This document shows positions 18,494 to 28,130 of a DNA stretch of 64,000 nucleotides, in pieces. Made by a program: the position numbers and the translations under genes. The first letter of the stretch is position 1. Each line of letters starts with the position of its first letter. The notes under the pieces were generated by a model, which was not told the origin of the DNA, did no database searches, and saw only the letters and a list, made by a program, of their open reading frames with translations. The stretch comes from GCA-1730015 sp964583825 (GTDB lineage Bacteria > Pseudomonadota > Gammaproteobacteria > Granulosicoccales > Granulosicoccaceae). The stretch is taken from contig CAZOXM010000009.1 of NCBI GenBank assembly GCA_964583825.1, positions 7,374 to 71,373 of the forward strand, read 5' to 3'.

Positions 18494-19578
18494 ATCCGAT
18501 TGCAATCAGGGTAATATGTGCGGCGATGGTGCCGGTGCTGGTGGCCGCGGTATTCTTCGGCTTTATCGCGACTGATCGTTATGTCTCTGAATCGAGTGTT
18601 GTGATCCGCAGCGGCTCCTCGCAGTCCGCGGGGTTGTCCCTCGGTGGTCTGCTGCCGCTGCCGGGCTCCAGTGGTCAGGATGTAGTGGTGGTGGCGGACT
18701 ACATTTTGTCTTCCCAAATGATCAGCCACCTCAACGACAAACTCGGTCTGGTGGAACACTACAGTCAGCCGGACATTGATCGCGTGACACGGTTTAATCC
18801 TCGCGACAGCTTCGAAGTCTTCCACGATTATATGAAAAACATGATCACGGTTGCCTATGAAGAGACCACCGAGATTATCTCTGTCAAGGTGCGCGCATTT
18901 ACTCCTGAAATGGCTTATGCGATTAATCAGGAAGTCATTGAACAGAGTGAACAGCTGATCAATGAGTTGTCCAACCGGGTAGTTGAAGACTCGTTGAGTA
19001 TGGCTGCTCGCGAGGTTGAGATGGCGCTGGAAAATGCCCGGGATATCAGCGGGCGGTTGTCGACCTTCGCGTCGGTGAACAATTCACTTGACCCCACGGT
19101 CGAATCAAATTCGATTTTAAGCGTGATCGCGTCGCTGGAGGCGAAGCTTGCCGAGGCGCGTGCTCTTTTTGCGGAAAAATCAGCCTACCTCAGAGAGTCG
19201 TCAGCCGAGATGAGATCAATAAAGAATCGCATCGAGGGTCTGAAAACACAGCTGACCCGGGAGCGCGAAAAAATCACTGTGCCCGGCGAGCAGGGCATGG
19301 GCCGATTGCTCGAAGACTACAAACCGCTGCTGGTAGAAGAAGAGTTGTCGAGGCAGCGCTATGCATCGGCGCTGCTGGCATTCGAGTCTGCCCGTGCGGA
19401 TTCGCAGCAGCAGAAACAGTACCTTGAAATGTTTGTAAAACCGAACCTGCCTACTTCATCCACAGAGCCTGCACGATTGTTTGATGCCATCAGTGCGGTG
19501 CTGATCAGTTTTCTGCTCTATGCCATCTTTGCACTGTGCAGAGCAGCCGTCAGGGAGCACATTGATTTTGCGAGCTAG
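18490..19578 (+). CDS. kpsE: Capsule export inner-membrane protein KpsE/CtrB-like
   Basis: A 362-residue polysaccharide co-polymerase-like protein: an N-terminal transmembrane helix (ICAAMVPVLVAAVFFGFIAT), a large periplasmic region with long coiled coils (about 150-310) and a C-terminal helix (ISAVLISFLLYAIFALCRAA). KpsE links KpsMT in the inner membrane to the KpsD pore. The start is fixed by the ATGA overlap with kpsT. The order kpsM-T-E-D is typical of group 2/3 capsule loci. Confidence 0.9.
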   Translation: MNPIAIRVICAAMVPVLVAAVFFGFIATDRYVSESSVVIRSGSSQSAGLSLGGLLPLPGSSGQDVVVVADYILSSQMISHLNDKLGLVEHYSQPDIDRVTRFNPRDSFEVFHDYMKNMITVAYEETTEIISVKVRAFTPEMAYAINQEVIEQSEQLINELSNRVVEDSLSMAAREVEMALENARDISGRLSTFASVNNSLDPTVESNSILSVIASLEAKLAEARALFAEKSAYLRESSAEMRSIKNRIEGLKTQLTREREKITVPGEQGMGRLLEDYKPLLVEEELSRQRYASALLAFESARADSQQQKQYLEMFVKPNLPTSSTEPARLFDAISAVLISFLLYAIFALCRAAVREHIDFAS

Positions 19579-19585
19579 AAACCAC

Positions 19586-21226
19586 GTGAAAATTGCTTCG
19601 TTGTTTTTGTTGCTGGTGTCGCTTGTGCCCGCGATGTTGGCGGCACAGCAGATGGCGGAAATTGAAGTCGCTACCGGTGAAGAACCAGTCAGCAGCCTGC
19701 TTGAAACCGGTGATGACACCCAGCTGGGAAAAATAAGAAACAATCTGGAGCCGTTCGGACACACGCTTTTTTCCGGTGGCTTTGGCGTCTCTGAAAGCAG
19801 TGGGCTGAATGGAGACTATCTGGTCAGCACCGGTGACAGAATCTCGGTAAGAATCTGGGGTGCAACTGTATTTGAGTCCGTTGAAGTGGTGGATACGCAG
19901 GGCAACATTTTCATTCCCGATGTCGGACCCGTGCGGCTGGGCGGTATCCCGAACCGCTCGGTCAACAGCACGGTAAAAAATGCAATCGCACAAGTGTATA
20001 CCAGAGATGTAGAGGTCTATACCAATCTGTTGACGGCGCAGACTGCTGATGTTTATGTCACTGGTTTTGTAAAGAAGCCCGGTAAGTATTCAGGCATGCC
20101 GACAAGCTCCGTGCTGCATTATATTGACAGGGCGGGTGGCATCGATGAGCGCAGCGGGAGCTTTCGCAATATCCAGGTTGTTCGCAATTCGAAAGTAATT
20201 TCCACGATCGATCTCTACCGGTTTATCGAGAGCGGTGAGATCGCAGATATCGTGTTGAAAGACGGTGATGCCATTGTGGTAAAGCCGTTGATGAACACGG
20301 TCTATGTGCAGGGAGAGGTGGCCCGGCCGTTCCGCTTTGAATTTGAAGAATCCACGCTCAGCGCGGACGCTATAGTTGCGCTCGCTGCCCCCTTTTCCGG
20401 TGTGACGCATGTGGCGATCAGTACTGTTAACGGCGGTCAGAGTGTTTTTGATTATGTCACCCTCGACTCTCTTGCCGATCTCTCTATCGGCAATGGAGAT
20501 GTATTGACGTTTAAGTCGGATTTAAATGATAAAAATATCACCATCAATGTCAGTGGCATGTATTCCGGCCCGTCGGCATTAACGGTCAATCGTCGGGCAA
20601 CACTCAGGCAGGTACTGGACCTCATAGAAGTGGACCCTGAGATGAGCGCTTATCAAAGCATTTACATGAAGCGCAAAAGCATTGCAGACAGACAAAAATC
20701 ATCAATACAGGACAGTTTGCGACGGTTGGAAGCAGAGTTTTTGACGGCATCATCAAGTACCGATACCGAATCGCGGATTCGGGCGCAGGAAGCTCAGCTG
20801 ATCTCCGACTTTGTCAATAAAATGACCCACGTGGAACCCCACGGCACACTGGTCGTGGCTGAGCGTGGAGAGATAGCAGATATCGCGCTGGAAAACGACG
20901 ATACCATTGTGATTCCGCGTCAGTCGCCAACTGTACTGGTGACCGGAGAAGTGCGCCTGCCGCGCGCGTTTTTGTGGCGCACTGGCGCCAGACCCGGTGA
21001 CTACATCAAGCAGGCGGGCGGCTTTTCCAACAACGCCAATCGCGATCTGGTGTTGCTGGTCAAGCAGGACGGGCGGGTGGTCGAAGCTGATGCGGACAAG
21101 GTGGAATCGGGTGATGAACTTATCGTGCTGCCGCGAGCACCGACAAAAAACCTGCAACTCGCCACCAGTATTACGGACATCCTCTACAAGATTGCGGTCG
21201 CCACCTCGGTCGCGCTGAAGCTGTAA
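19586..21226 (+). CDS. kpsD: Capsule polysaccharide export protein KpsD/CtrA-like
   Basis: A protein of about 546 residues with a signal peptide (MKIASLFLLLVSLVPAMLAA). It has a polysaccharide-export N-domain (GDYLVSTGDRISVRIWGATV ... GNIFIPDVGPVRLGGI) and several SLBB segments (VYVTGFVKKPGKYSGMPTSS, VYVQGEVARPFRF, VLVTGEVRLPRAFLWRTGAR). It forms the periplasmic or outer-membrane conduit for capsule. I chose GTG at 19586 because it starts the signal peptide exactly; the frame stays open upstream into kpsE. Length agrees with E. coli KpsD. Confidence 0.88.
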   Translation: MKIASLFLLLVSLVPAMLAAQQMAEIEVATGEEPVSSLLETGDDTQLGKIRNNLEPFGHTLFSGGFGVSESSGLNGDYLVSTGDRISVRIWGATVFESVEVVDTQGNIFIPDVGPVRLGGIPNRSVNSTVKNAIAQVYTRDVEVYTNLLTAQTADVYVTGFVKKPGKYSGMPTSSVLHYIDRAGGIDERSGSFRNIQVVRNSKVISTIDLYRFIESGEIADIVLKDGDAIVVKPLMNTVYVQGEVARPFRFEFEESTLSADAIVALAAPFSGVTHVAISTVNGGQSVFDYVTLDSLADLSIGNGDVLTFKSDLNDKNITINVSGMYSGPSALTVNRRATLRQVLDLIEVDPEMSAYQSIYMKRKSIADRQKSSIQDSLRRLEAEFLTASSSTDTESRIRAQEAQLISDFVNKMTHVEPHGTLVVAERGEIADIALENDDTIVIPRQSPTVLVTGEVRLPRAFLWRTGARPGDYIKQAGGFSNNANRDLVLLVKQDGRVVEADADKVESGDELIVLPRAPTKNLQLATSITDILYKIAVATSVALKL

Positions 21227-21582
21227 ACGGCCACCGGGGTGTAGCCCCGCTCCGTGGCCGTATCAATCGCGCACTGACCGCGTGACACCTGCCCTGTGGA
21301 TACGCTGCGCGACCCTGTATTTCTGTTTGATATCCGGATCGCTAGACCCGATTCAGTCGATTGATCGACTTTTCGTGCCCTGCCGACAGGCTGGACCTTT
21401 TTTTGCCAACTCAAACAGGTTGCCGCGGCAAGGAGATTGCGAGTATCGGGCCGCGCCGGACTGAGGTGAGACATGTCGGGGCGTGGATAAATAATGAGAA
21501 CTGCCGGGCGCAGGATGTTGTGTGCCGATCGGCCGTAACCACCCTCGGATGCAGACGACGGGTGCGGATGCTTGCAGAAAGA
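21227..21582 (+). other. Intergenic stretch with hairpin between kpsD and the glycosyltransferase gene
   Basis: A 356-bp gap inside the capsule locus. Just after the kpsD stop is a GC-rich hairpin (21227-21261): ACGGCCAC pairs with GTGGCCGT, and an inner GGGG with CCCC. It has no following T-run, so it may be an mRNA-stabilising or pausing structure rather than a terminator. The glycosyltransferase frame is open across the second half, but its translation here is Cys/Arg-rich and unlike a protein. A promoter for the downstream genes is likely but not identified. Confidence 0.45.
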
Positions 21583-23877
21583 ATGAGTCAGATCGCGTCT
21601 AAAATAAAAAAAATAACGCAGCTCGTCGCGCCGATGGCACGCTCCCATCCGCGACTCACGCCGAAGAATGATATCTCTCCGAAGACTACCGGAAATACCG
21701 GCACGTGGACTTCGTCAGGTGACGATCCGCAGTTCTATTTCAAGTTGCCCAGTGTGCGGGCGCCCGCCGGCTGGTTCATGTTCACGATAGAGATCGCCGG
21801 CGCCAGTGCCAGAGATGAGGCGCGCATTTACCTCGATCGCGGTGAAGGCTTCAGCGAACTCGATTCCTTTGCGATTCCCTATCATTCACAAAAACTGGCC
21901 AAGCGACTGCTGAAGTTGCCGGGCGATGTGCGGCGTCTGCGCTTTGACCCGCAGAGCTGCTCCGGGGATTTCACTATCAGCCAGTTTTCGCTGACTGCGG
22001 TAACTGCCGGTTTCGCCGAGACCAGGATGCTGACAAAGTTGATGCATTGCGCGCTGGCGCAGAATTATCAGTCGATCGAAGCTACCCAGGCCGATATTGT
22101 TCAGCAGTCGGCGCGAACCGGCCAGTCCTATCAGTCCCTGCTGCAACGACAATATGCCGCGCTTTTTTCCGATTCGGTATTCGAAGAGAGCTATGATGAG
22201 TGGATTATCAGAGTCGAGCAACCGTCACTGCCATCTGCTGAAGAGGTGGAAAGACTGCATGCGCGAGACGGTTGCCCGCTGATCAGTGTGTTAATGCCAA
22301 CCTTTAACAGTGACTGTGAGCTACTTGAAGCGGCGATTGAATCTGTCGTGCAGCAAAGCTACGGGCACTGGCAGTTATGCATATCCGACGGCGGTTCCTC
22401 CGACCCGGAAGTACTGGATTTGCTCAGCCGCTTTGCCGCGCGGGACGATCGTATTCGAGTCACTTTCCAGTCCGAACCTGCGGCGATTGCCGAAAACACC
22501 AATTTTGCACTCGCGCTGGCAGAGGGTGACTATTGTGTTTTTCTGGATCATGATGATTTGCTCGCACCGCATGCGATGTATGAGTTTGCCAGTGTGCTGA
22601 CAGATCAGAAGGGGTTAAAGCTGGTCTACTCCGATGAAGACAAGATCGATGAAAACGGCAGCCGTTCAGAGCCGCATTTCAAACCGGACTGGAATCCTGA
22701 TCTGCTGCTCTCACAAAACTATATCTGCCATCTGGTTGCCATCAGGCGCGATTTGCTGCTCAGCTGCGGGGGTTGCCGCAGTGGCTATCAGGGCGCGCAG
22801 GATCACGACCTGTTGCTTCGGGTAACTCATGCGATTTCAGCGGATGAGGTGTATCACATTCCCAAAGTACTTTATCACTGGCGTGCCATCGACGGGTCAA
22901 CCGCTGCCAGTGCCGCCGCTAAGGATTATTCAACCAATAGCGGCGTTGCAGCGATTCAGGACTACGTAGATCAGGTCGATGAGAGAGCGACCGTGGAGCC
23001 CGGGAAATATCCGAATACTTATCGGGTAGTCTGGGGTATTCCCGATGAAGCGCCACTGGTCAGCATCATTATTCCCACCCGGGACCGATGCGATATTCTC
23101 TCGCAGTGTATAGACAGTGTTATTGCACGCACGGATTATCCAAATTACGAGATTATCGTGGTCGACAACGAATCAGTCGAGCCAGCCACACTTGAGTATC
23201 TGAAGCGTATTGAAACTGACGAAAAAATCCGCGTACTGCCGCATCGTGGTGTGTTTAATTATTCTGCAATAAACAACCGCGCGGTACGCGAAGCGCGCGG
23301 CAGCGTCATTACGCTGATGAATAATGATATTGAAGTAATCAACCGCGACTGGTTGCGGGAAATGGTGAGCCACGCGATCCGACCCGGCATCGGCTGTGTC
23401 GGTGCCAAGTTGCTTTATAGAAATAACCAGGTGCAACACGGCGGGGTTATTTTGGGAATAGGGGGCGTGGCAGGCCATGCGCACAAGTATTTTGACGCGG
23501 ACGCCGCCGGCTATTTTTCACGATTGCATCTTACCCAGAATCTGTCGGCAGTGACGGCAGCCTGCCTCACGGTTAGAAAGCACACTTACCTCAGCGTGGG
23601 TGGATTGAACGACAGTGATCTGAAGGTGGCGTTTAACGATGTGGATTTTTGTCTGAAGGTTGCGGCACTCGGGTTTAAGAACGTATGGACGCCCTATGCG
23701 CTCTTGTACCACCACGAGTCCATCAGCAGGGGCCATGACAATACTCCGGAAAAGAAGAACCGGTTTATCAACGAGGCTGTGTACATGCAGGACCGCTGGG
23801 GAAAACAGCTGATGCAGGACCCAGCCTACAACTGTAATTTAACACTGGCTCATGAAGACTTTTCAATGGCGGCCTAA
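21583..23877 (+). CDS. Two-domain GT2 glycosyltransferase
   Basis: A protein of about 764 residues. An N-terminal region (about 1-220) with predicted beta-structure (FKLPSVRAPAGWFMFTIEIA) precedes two GT-A family 2 domains. The first begins PLISVLMPTFNSDCELLEAA near 232, with its DXD-type motif DHDDLL near 321. The second begins LVSIIIPTRDRCDILSQCID near 492, with NNDIEV near 579 and VAFNDVDFCLKV. Such bifunctional enzymes polymerise alternating sugars in capsules and O-antigens. I chose ATG at 21583; ATG at 21568 is an alternative, and the frame is open upstream to 21361. Donor sugars are unknown. Confidence 0.85.
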   Translation: MSQIASKIKKITQLVAPMARSHPRLTPKNDISPKTTGNTGTWTSSGDDPQFYFKLPSVRAPAGWFMFTIEIAGASARDEARIYLDRGEGFSELDSFAIPYHSQKLAKRLLKLPGDVRRLRFDPQSCSGDFTISQFSLTAVTAGFAETRMLTKLMHCALAQNYQSIEATQADIVQQSARTGQSYQSLLQRQYAALFSDSVFEESYDEWIIRVEQPSLPSAEEVERLHARDGCPLISVLMPTFNSDCELLEAAIESVVQQSYGHWQLCISDGGSSDPEVLDLLSRFAARDDRIRVTFQSEPAAIAENTNFALALAEGDYCVFLDHDDLLAPHAMYEFASVLTDQKGLKLVYSDEDKIDENGSRSEPHFKPDWNPDLLLSQNYICHLVAIRRDLLLSCGGCRSGYQGAQDHDLLLRVTHAISADEVYHIPKVLYHWRAIDGSTAASAAAKDYSTNSGVAAIQDYVDQVDERATVEPGKYPNTYRVVWGIPDEAPLVSIIIPTRDRCDILSQCIDSVIARTDYPNYEIIVVDNESVEPATLEYLKRIETDEKIRVLPHRGVFNYSAINNRAVREARGSVITLMNNDIEVINRDWLREMVSHAIRPGIGCVGAKLLYRNNQVQHGGVILGIGGVAGHAHKYFDADAAGYFSRLHLTQNLSAVTAACLTVRKHTYLSVGGLNDSDLKVAFNDVDFCLKVAALGFKNVWTPYALLYHHESISRGHDNTPEKKNRFINEAVYMQDRWGKQLMQDPAYNCNLTLAHEDFSMAA

Positions 23878-23961
23878 GCGCGGATGATCAATGATGGTGG
23901 CCGCAGCTGTGTCGGCATCATTGGCTGAATAACATAATAAAACACCTGAACAATATACTGC

Positions 23962-24939
23962 ATGCAATTTCCGATAATCTACCTGCATATACCCAAAACA
24001 GCCGGCACCAGCTTCAGGCGGAGTGCTGAGCAATACTTTGGCCCGCGCCAGGTACTCAATGATTACGGTGAGAAATCACCTAACACGTCTGAAGATATCC
24101 GTACAGCCGTCTACAGCAACACGGATTTGAATGCGTTGCGTGAAGCCGGATTAAAGAAGAACTTCCTGACCGGCCACTTTATTCTTGCCAAGTACCGGGA
24201 AATTTTCCCGGATTCACCTGTGGTTTCTTTTTTCCGCGATCCGGTAGACCGGGTGATCTCGGAGTATTTTCATTTTTCCTCGCACTACGGGTTCGAAGGA
24301 AACCTTAAGGATTTTTACAGCAAACCCCATTTTCAAAATCGACAGTCAAGGTCGATGTCGGGTGCGATGCCGACCGAGCTGGACTTCTTCGGCATTACTG
24401 AACGCTACGAAGAGAGCCTGCAGCTCTTTAATCGCAGATACGGAACGAAGTTTCCGATGGCCAAGCTAAATACCGGAAGGTATTCATGTGGCACCAGAGA
24501 ACTTGCCAGTGCACAGGACATTGAACAGATCAAATTGTTGAACCAGAAAGACATTGAGCTTTACGAATGCGCGCTGCAGACATTTTCGGCACAGCGTTCC
24601 AGGTCCGGTATTTCGATGCCGACGGCCAGGCGATACAGCGGTAATCTGGGCGGAATGAGGGATGATGAGATATACGGGTGGATGGTCGACCGTGAGTCGG
24701 AAAGTCCGGCCACTATCCGGGTAGCGGTCAATGGTGAGATCCGCCATACACAGATCGCCAGCCTTTATCGGGAAGATCTGATGCGTCAGGGCGTGCATGT
24801 CGATGGCACCTGCGGGTTCAGGGTGCCGCTGGAAAAGCTTGGCGGGATCAAGCCCGGAGATCGCATATCCGTGCAGACCGACGATGGAAAGTATGAAGCG
24901 GCAAACAGCCCCCTGATAGTTAGCACCCGGGCTGCATAA
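23962..24939 (+). CDS. Carbohydrate sulfotransferase with C-terminal beta domain
   Basis: A 325-residue protein. Residues 5-17 (IIYLHIPKTAGTS) form the 5'-phosphosulfate loop of the PAPS-dependent sulfotransferase family 2, and FFRDPVDRVISEYFHFSSH (about 90-108) is the 3'-phosphate-binding region. From about 232 there is a separate module (DEIYGWMVDRESESPATIRV ... CGFRVPLEKL) of a type often attached to bacterial polysaccharide-modifying enzymes. It probably sulfates a capsule sugar on the cytoplasmic side. No PAPS-synthesis genes are in the window. The family is clear; the acceptor is inferred from context. Confidence 0.82.
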   Translation: MQFPIIYLHIPKTAGTSFRRSAEQYFGPRQVLNDYGEKSPNTSEDIRTAVYSNTDLNALREAGLKKNFLTGHFILAKYREIFPDSPVVSFFRDPVDRVISEYFHFSSHYGFEGNLKDFYSKPHFQNRQSRSMSGAMPTELDFFGITERYEESLQLFNRRYGTKFPMAKLNTGRYSCGTRELASAQDIEQIKLLNQKDIELYECALQTFSAQRSRSGISMPTARRYSGNLGGMRDDEIYGWMVDRESESPATIRVAVNGEIRHTQIASLYREDLMRQGVHVDGTCGFRVPLEKLGGIKPGDRISVQTDDGKYEAANSPLIVSTRAA

Positions 24940-24944
24940 TAAAC

Positions 24945-25892
24945 GTGTTGCGAACTCTTCCCACTTCAAATGTTCCGGTAAAGTACTGGCTCAGAGCCGA
25001 GCCGGGGGCCGTTTACCAGGCGTTCCGCCAGATGGTGCGCACCGGTAATCTGAGTGTGGAACAGTTGCACCGGATTCGGGCCAATGGTTGTACAAAAAAG
25101 GACAGGGAACTCGCGTATTACCTGAGCTCACTTTATCTGTTGCTCGATGCGAAGGAGGCGGCGAATGAGGTGCTCAGCGGAATAAAGCCGGGTGCTGAAA
25201 TGTGTCGCTACTTTGCCGTGCTGCAGCACTGCTATGCGCAAGCATTGCCCATGCCCGGCCTGAACCTGAAGCAGGAACAGGCACTTGCTAATATTACCGC
25301 GAAGTGTCGCCCGGAAAGTCATCTATTGCAGCGCATCGAGCAGGCCGGTGGTTTTTCGGTCGTTGGCAATGCGCCGGTCGGGCGGGTAGTGTCAAAAAGA
25401 AATGATCTGTGTACTTTTTATTTCAACCACTACCTGAAAAACGCGGCTATTGAGGGTATTGCATCAGTCCACGTAGTCACACCTTCATGGCGTGATCTGT
25501 CCGGTGTGCGCAGCGATGCGCTGCTGATTAGTGGCAATGCCATCTTTCATCGACGCAGCCGGGTGTGGGAGCGCTTTCATCAAATGGGTTGTGTGAATGC
25601 GATCTACACTGTGCCGGTGCCATATTGGGCGGAATTGTTTGCAGCACTCAGTGCCAGCCCGACTGCCGGATTACTGGTGCTGCACTGGCTCAGTAAACTG
25701 GTCGGTGCCAATCGCAGCGGTCCCGCGCTTGCCGGGCACGTTGCCGGCTTTTCACCGGACAAGCCCAGCGCCAATCACAACTACAATCGCGAGAAGCTCT
25801 CCCCCCGTCACAACTGGGTTCTGGAGCCGCAACTGGTCGAGCGTATCGTTGAAAGTCTGCGCCATGATTGCAGGTTCCAGGCTGCCGCCTGA
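24945..25892 (+). CDS. Putative GT29-like (sialyltransferase-like) glycosyltransferase
   Basis: A 315-residue protein, GTG start, 5 bp after the sulfotransferase gene. The N-terminal 130 residues are helical. Its second half shows, in the correct order, four motifs like those of family GT29: FSVVGNAP (137-144; L-motif start), ASPTAGLLVLHWL (237-249; S-motif), HNYN (278-281; motif III, usually HYYE-like) and HNWVLE (289-294; the HxxxxE of the VS motif). GT29 enzymes use CMP-activated sialic acid or, in plants, possibly CMP-Kdo. It may add such a sugar to the capsule. No other family fits as well by eye, but overall similarity is low. Confidence 0.55.
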   Translation: MLRTLPTSNVPVKYWLRAEPGAVYQAFRQMVRTGNLSVEQLHRIRANGCTKKDRELAYYLSSLYLLLDAKEAANEVLSGIKPGAEMCRYFAVLQHCYAQALPMPGLNLKQEQALANITAKCRPESHLLQRIEQAGGFSVVGNAPVGRVVSKRNDLCTFYFNHYLKNAAIEGIASVHVVTPSWRDLSGVRSDALLISGNAIFHRRSRVWERFHQMGCVNAIYTVPVPYWAELFAALSASPTAGLLVLHWLSKLVGANRSGPALAGHVAGFSPDKPSANHNYNREKLSPRHNWVLEPQLVERIVESLRHDCRFQAAA

Positions 25893-26024
25893 CACTGCCA
25901 CATAACGTCCAGCGCCTGCCCGCAGGCCTCGCAGGGCTTAGTACAAACTATGCGAAATGAGGTAGGCTCGCGGCATGGCAAGTGAATTTCCGCGAAGCCC
26001 CCCAGTGTCCTTTCCCTTCCTTCG

Positions 26025-27221
26025 ATGATGGCTGTGGCTGACCGCCCGTGCAGTCGATGGAAGGCAATACTGCTGTTGGCAACCGGTCAAACCGTGGTGT
26101 GGGCGACCCTGTTTTACGTGTTCCCTGCGATGATAGTGCGTTGGGAATCTATTTACAGTTGGTCGAAGGTGCAGCTGACGGGTGCCATTACACTTGCATT
26201 GCTGGCGTCTGCGTTTTCATCTCCCGCTGTGGGCAGACTGATAGACCGGGGATACGGGCCGCGGGTGCTCTCCCTTGGAGCGGCCTCGGGTGCGGTTGTT
26301 CTGTACGGCTTGTCGTGGGTCACGCTGCTGTGGCAGTTTTATCTTTTGTGGGCAGTGATGGGAGTTGCTCTGGCGGCGTGTCTGTATGAGCCGTGTTTTA
26401 TGCTGGTGACGCGGGCCTATGGCAGCGATGCAAAAAGATCCATTATTGCGATCACTTTGATTGCTGGTTTTGCAAGCAGCATCAGCTTTCCGGCGGCGTA
26501 CTTTCTCACCCTGACCTTCGGCTGGCAATCTGTGTTGTGGTGCTTCAGTGCCGCTGCGTTTTTTATCGGCGCGCCGGCGTTGTTCATCGGCGGCAATCTG
26601 GTCGAGCAGCACCTGGGGTCGCAGACGGAGAATCAGGTACGGCATGAGCGCCTGCGTCTGCGCGACTTCCCACTGATGGTACGCCTCGGCGTCTGTTTTT
26701 CATTGCTGGCGGTGGTGCACGGTGCCACGCTGCATCACCTGCTGGCGATACTGGATGACCGGGTGCTGTCTGTGGCGAACGCAGTGCTGGTGGCGAGTTT
26801 AATTGGACCCATGCAGGTGGCCGGTCGGCTGGTGGTGACGATATTGCAAAACCGGGTAACTCACGCGTTTATTGCGCAAAGCTGTTTTCTGGTGATCGGC
26901 TTATCGATGGCGCTGTTGTTTTTCTCCGGTACCGGGCTGGCGGTGGCGGTGCTTTTTTCGATTCTGTTTGGCGGCAGCTATGGTCTGGTGAGTATCATCC
27001 GGCCGGTGATTGCGCGCGACATTCTCGGGGACGAACGTTTTGGCATAAAATCGGGCTACCTGGCCTTTTTCTATCTGATCGGTTCTGCTGTTTCCCCCTA
27101 CCTCGGCTCGTTAGTGTGGCGACTGGGTGGCTATGATCTGCTGATTCCCCTGCTGGCCGTCCTGTCGCTAACCGGTTTAGTGGCTATTCGACGCGTCGTC
27201 GCAGAGGCGATCGGCGGGTAG
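26025..27221 (+). CDS. MFS transporter
   Basis: A 398-residue protein with about 12 hydrophobic helices in two halves. The loop between helices 2 and 3 contains GRLIDRGYGPRVLSLGA, the major-facilitator motif A. The central loop (about 190-220) is charged. It lies within the capsule locus between the GT29-like gene and the tail-anchored gene, but 132 bp from its upstream neighbour, so it may have its own promoter. It could export a metabolite or be an unrelated passenger. The substrate cannot be read from sequence. Confidence 0.82.
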   Translation: MMAVADRPCSRWKAILLLATGQTVVWATLFYVFPAMIVRWESIYSWSKVQLTGAITLALLASAFSSPAVGRLIDRGYGPRVLSLGAASGAVVLYGLSWVTLLWQFYLLWAVMGVALAACLYEPCFMLVTRAYGSDAKRSIIAITLIAGFASSISFPAAYFLTLTFGWQSVLWCFSAAAFFIGAPALFIGGNLVEQHLGSQTENQVRHERLRLRDFPLMVRLGVCFSLLAVVHGATLHHLLAILDDRVLSVANAVLVASLIGPMQVAGRLVVTILQNRVTHAFIAQSCFLVIGLSMALLFFSGTGLAVAVLFSILFGGSYGLVSIIRPVIARDILGDERFGIKSGYLAFFYLIGSAVSPYLGSLVWRLGGYDLLIPLLAVLSLTGLVAIRRVVAEAIGG

Positions 27222-27320
27222 CGCGCAGACGCTAGCCAAGTGCGCAGTTCTGCGCAATCGGGCACGATAATTGGCTTGCATCGTGCTCAATATTTTGACT
27301 GTCTCCCGAGAGTATTCCCG

Positions 27321-27971
27321 ATGGCGAAAGCCAGCAGCCTGCCATTATTAAGTCAATACAGTGACGTCTTCACGCGACTGCATGAAGGCAAACACGCGTG
27401 TATGGGATACGGTATGAACCGGGTCGCACTCAACCGCTACATTGTTGACAATGCCGACAGCACTTCATCCAGTGATCCCGCGAATCTGCTCAGCATGGTT
27501 GATCCCGAAAGAATTGAAGGTGATGGATCACTGGAACAAAAACACAACCACTGCAGAGAACAGTTACTGGAACTCGTCGCTCTGCAGGAAGAAATTAACA
27601 CCTTGCAAAAAGTGGCGCGGGAAAAGGGTATAAACGGTGGCGTGTTGAATATTGTCGGGCAGGCTTCTATACAGAGCCCGTCGGACCACGGCGCCTCGGT
27701 GATCCACCAGCTCAGTGCGTTAATGGGCGGTGTCGGTGATTCACCTTCGGCCGCCAACAGTACAGCCGAAGTGGGTGCACCGGTTACTGCCGAGCCTCCA
27801 ATGGTGGACGATGCCGCCAATGATGAGCAGGAGCCCGCGGCTGACGATGACGAACCGGTCTCGCAGCTGAATCAGCTTGTCCAGCTGATGCGGGAGCACT
27901 GGCGAACAATCAGTTTTGATGTGGTGGTGTGCTTCTTCGCGTCTCTCTTTGCCATCGGACTCGTCAGCTGA
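27321..27971 (+). CDS. Hypothetical tail-anchored protein in capsule locus
   Basis: A 216-residue protein I do not recognise. It has an N-terminal globular part, a helical or coiled segment (CREQLLELVALQEEINTLQK), an acidic Ala/Pro-rich linker (about 145-185) and a single C-terminal hydrophobic helix (FDVVVCFFASLFAIGLV), so it is probably anchored in the membrane by its tail with the bulk in the cytoplasm. ATG at 27321 has GAGAG upstream; the frame is open further up to 27240. Its position between MFS and kpsC suggests a role in organising capsule assembly, which is inference only. Confidence 0.6.
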   Translation: MAKASSLPLLSQYSDVFTRLHEGKHACMGYGMNRVALNRYIVDNADSTSSSDPANLLSMVDPERIEGDGSLEQKHNHCREQLLELVALQEEINTLQKVAREKGINGGVLNIVGQASIQSPSDHGASVIHQLSALMGGVGDSPSAANSTAEVGAPVTAEPPMVDDAANDEQEPAADDDEPVSQLNQLVQLMREHWRTISFDVVVCFFASLFAIGLVS

Positions 27972-28130
27972 CCAGTACTATGGGCGGCTTTTCAACAGAT
28001 TGCACGGTTCAATCAGCCGCTGCGGTAAGGGGGTGCTCCGACAGGTGGTGGCGTGTCGCAGCACCGGGATCAATGGCGTGACAGGGAAGCCCCGATGACT
28101 GGACACTACAGCAGTCAGCAAGGTTGTTCT

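Noticed and set aside
21361..21567. Upstream part of the glycosyltransferase frame
   Set aside because: Translation is Cys/Arg-rich and not protein-like; ATG at 21583 or 21568 is a better start.
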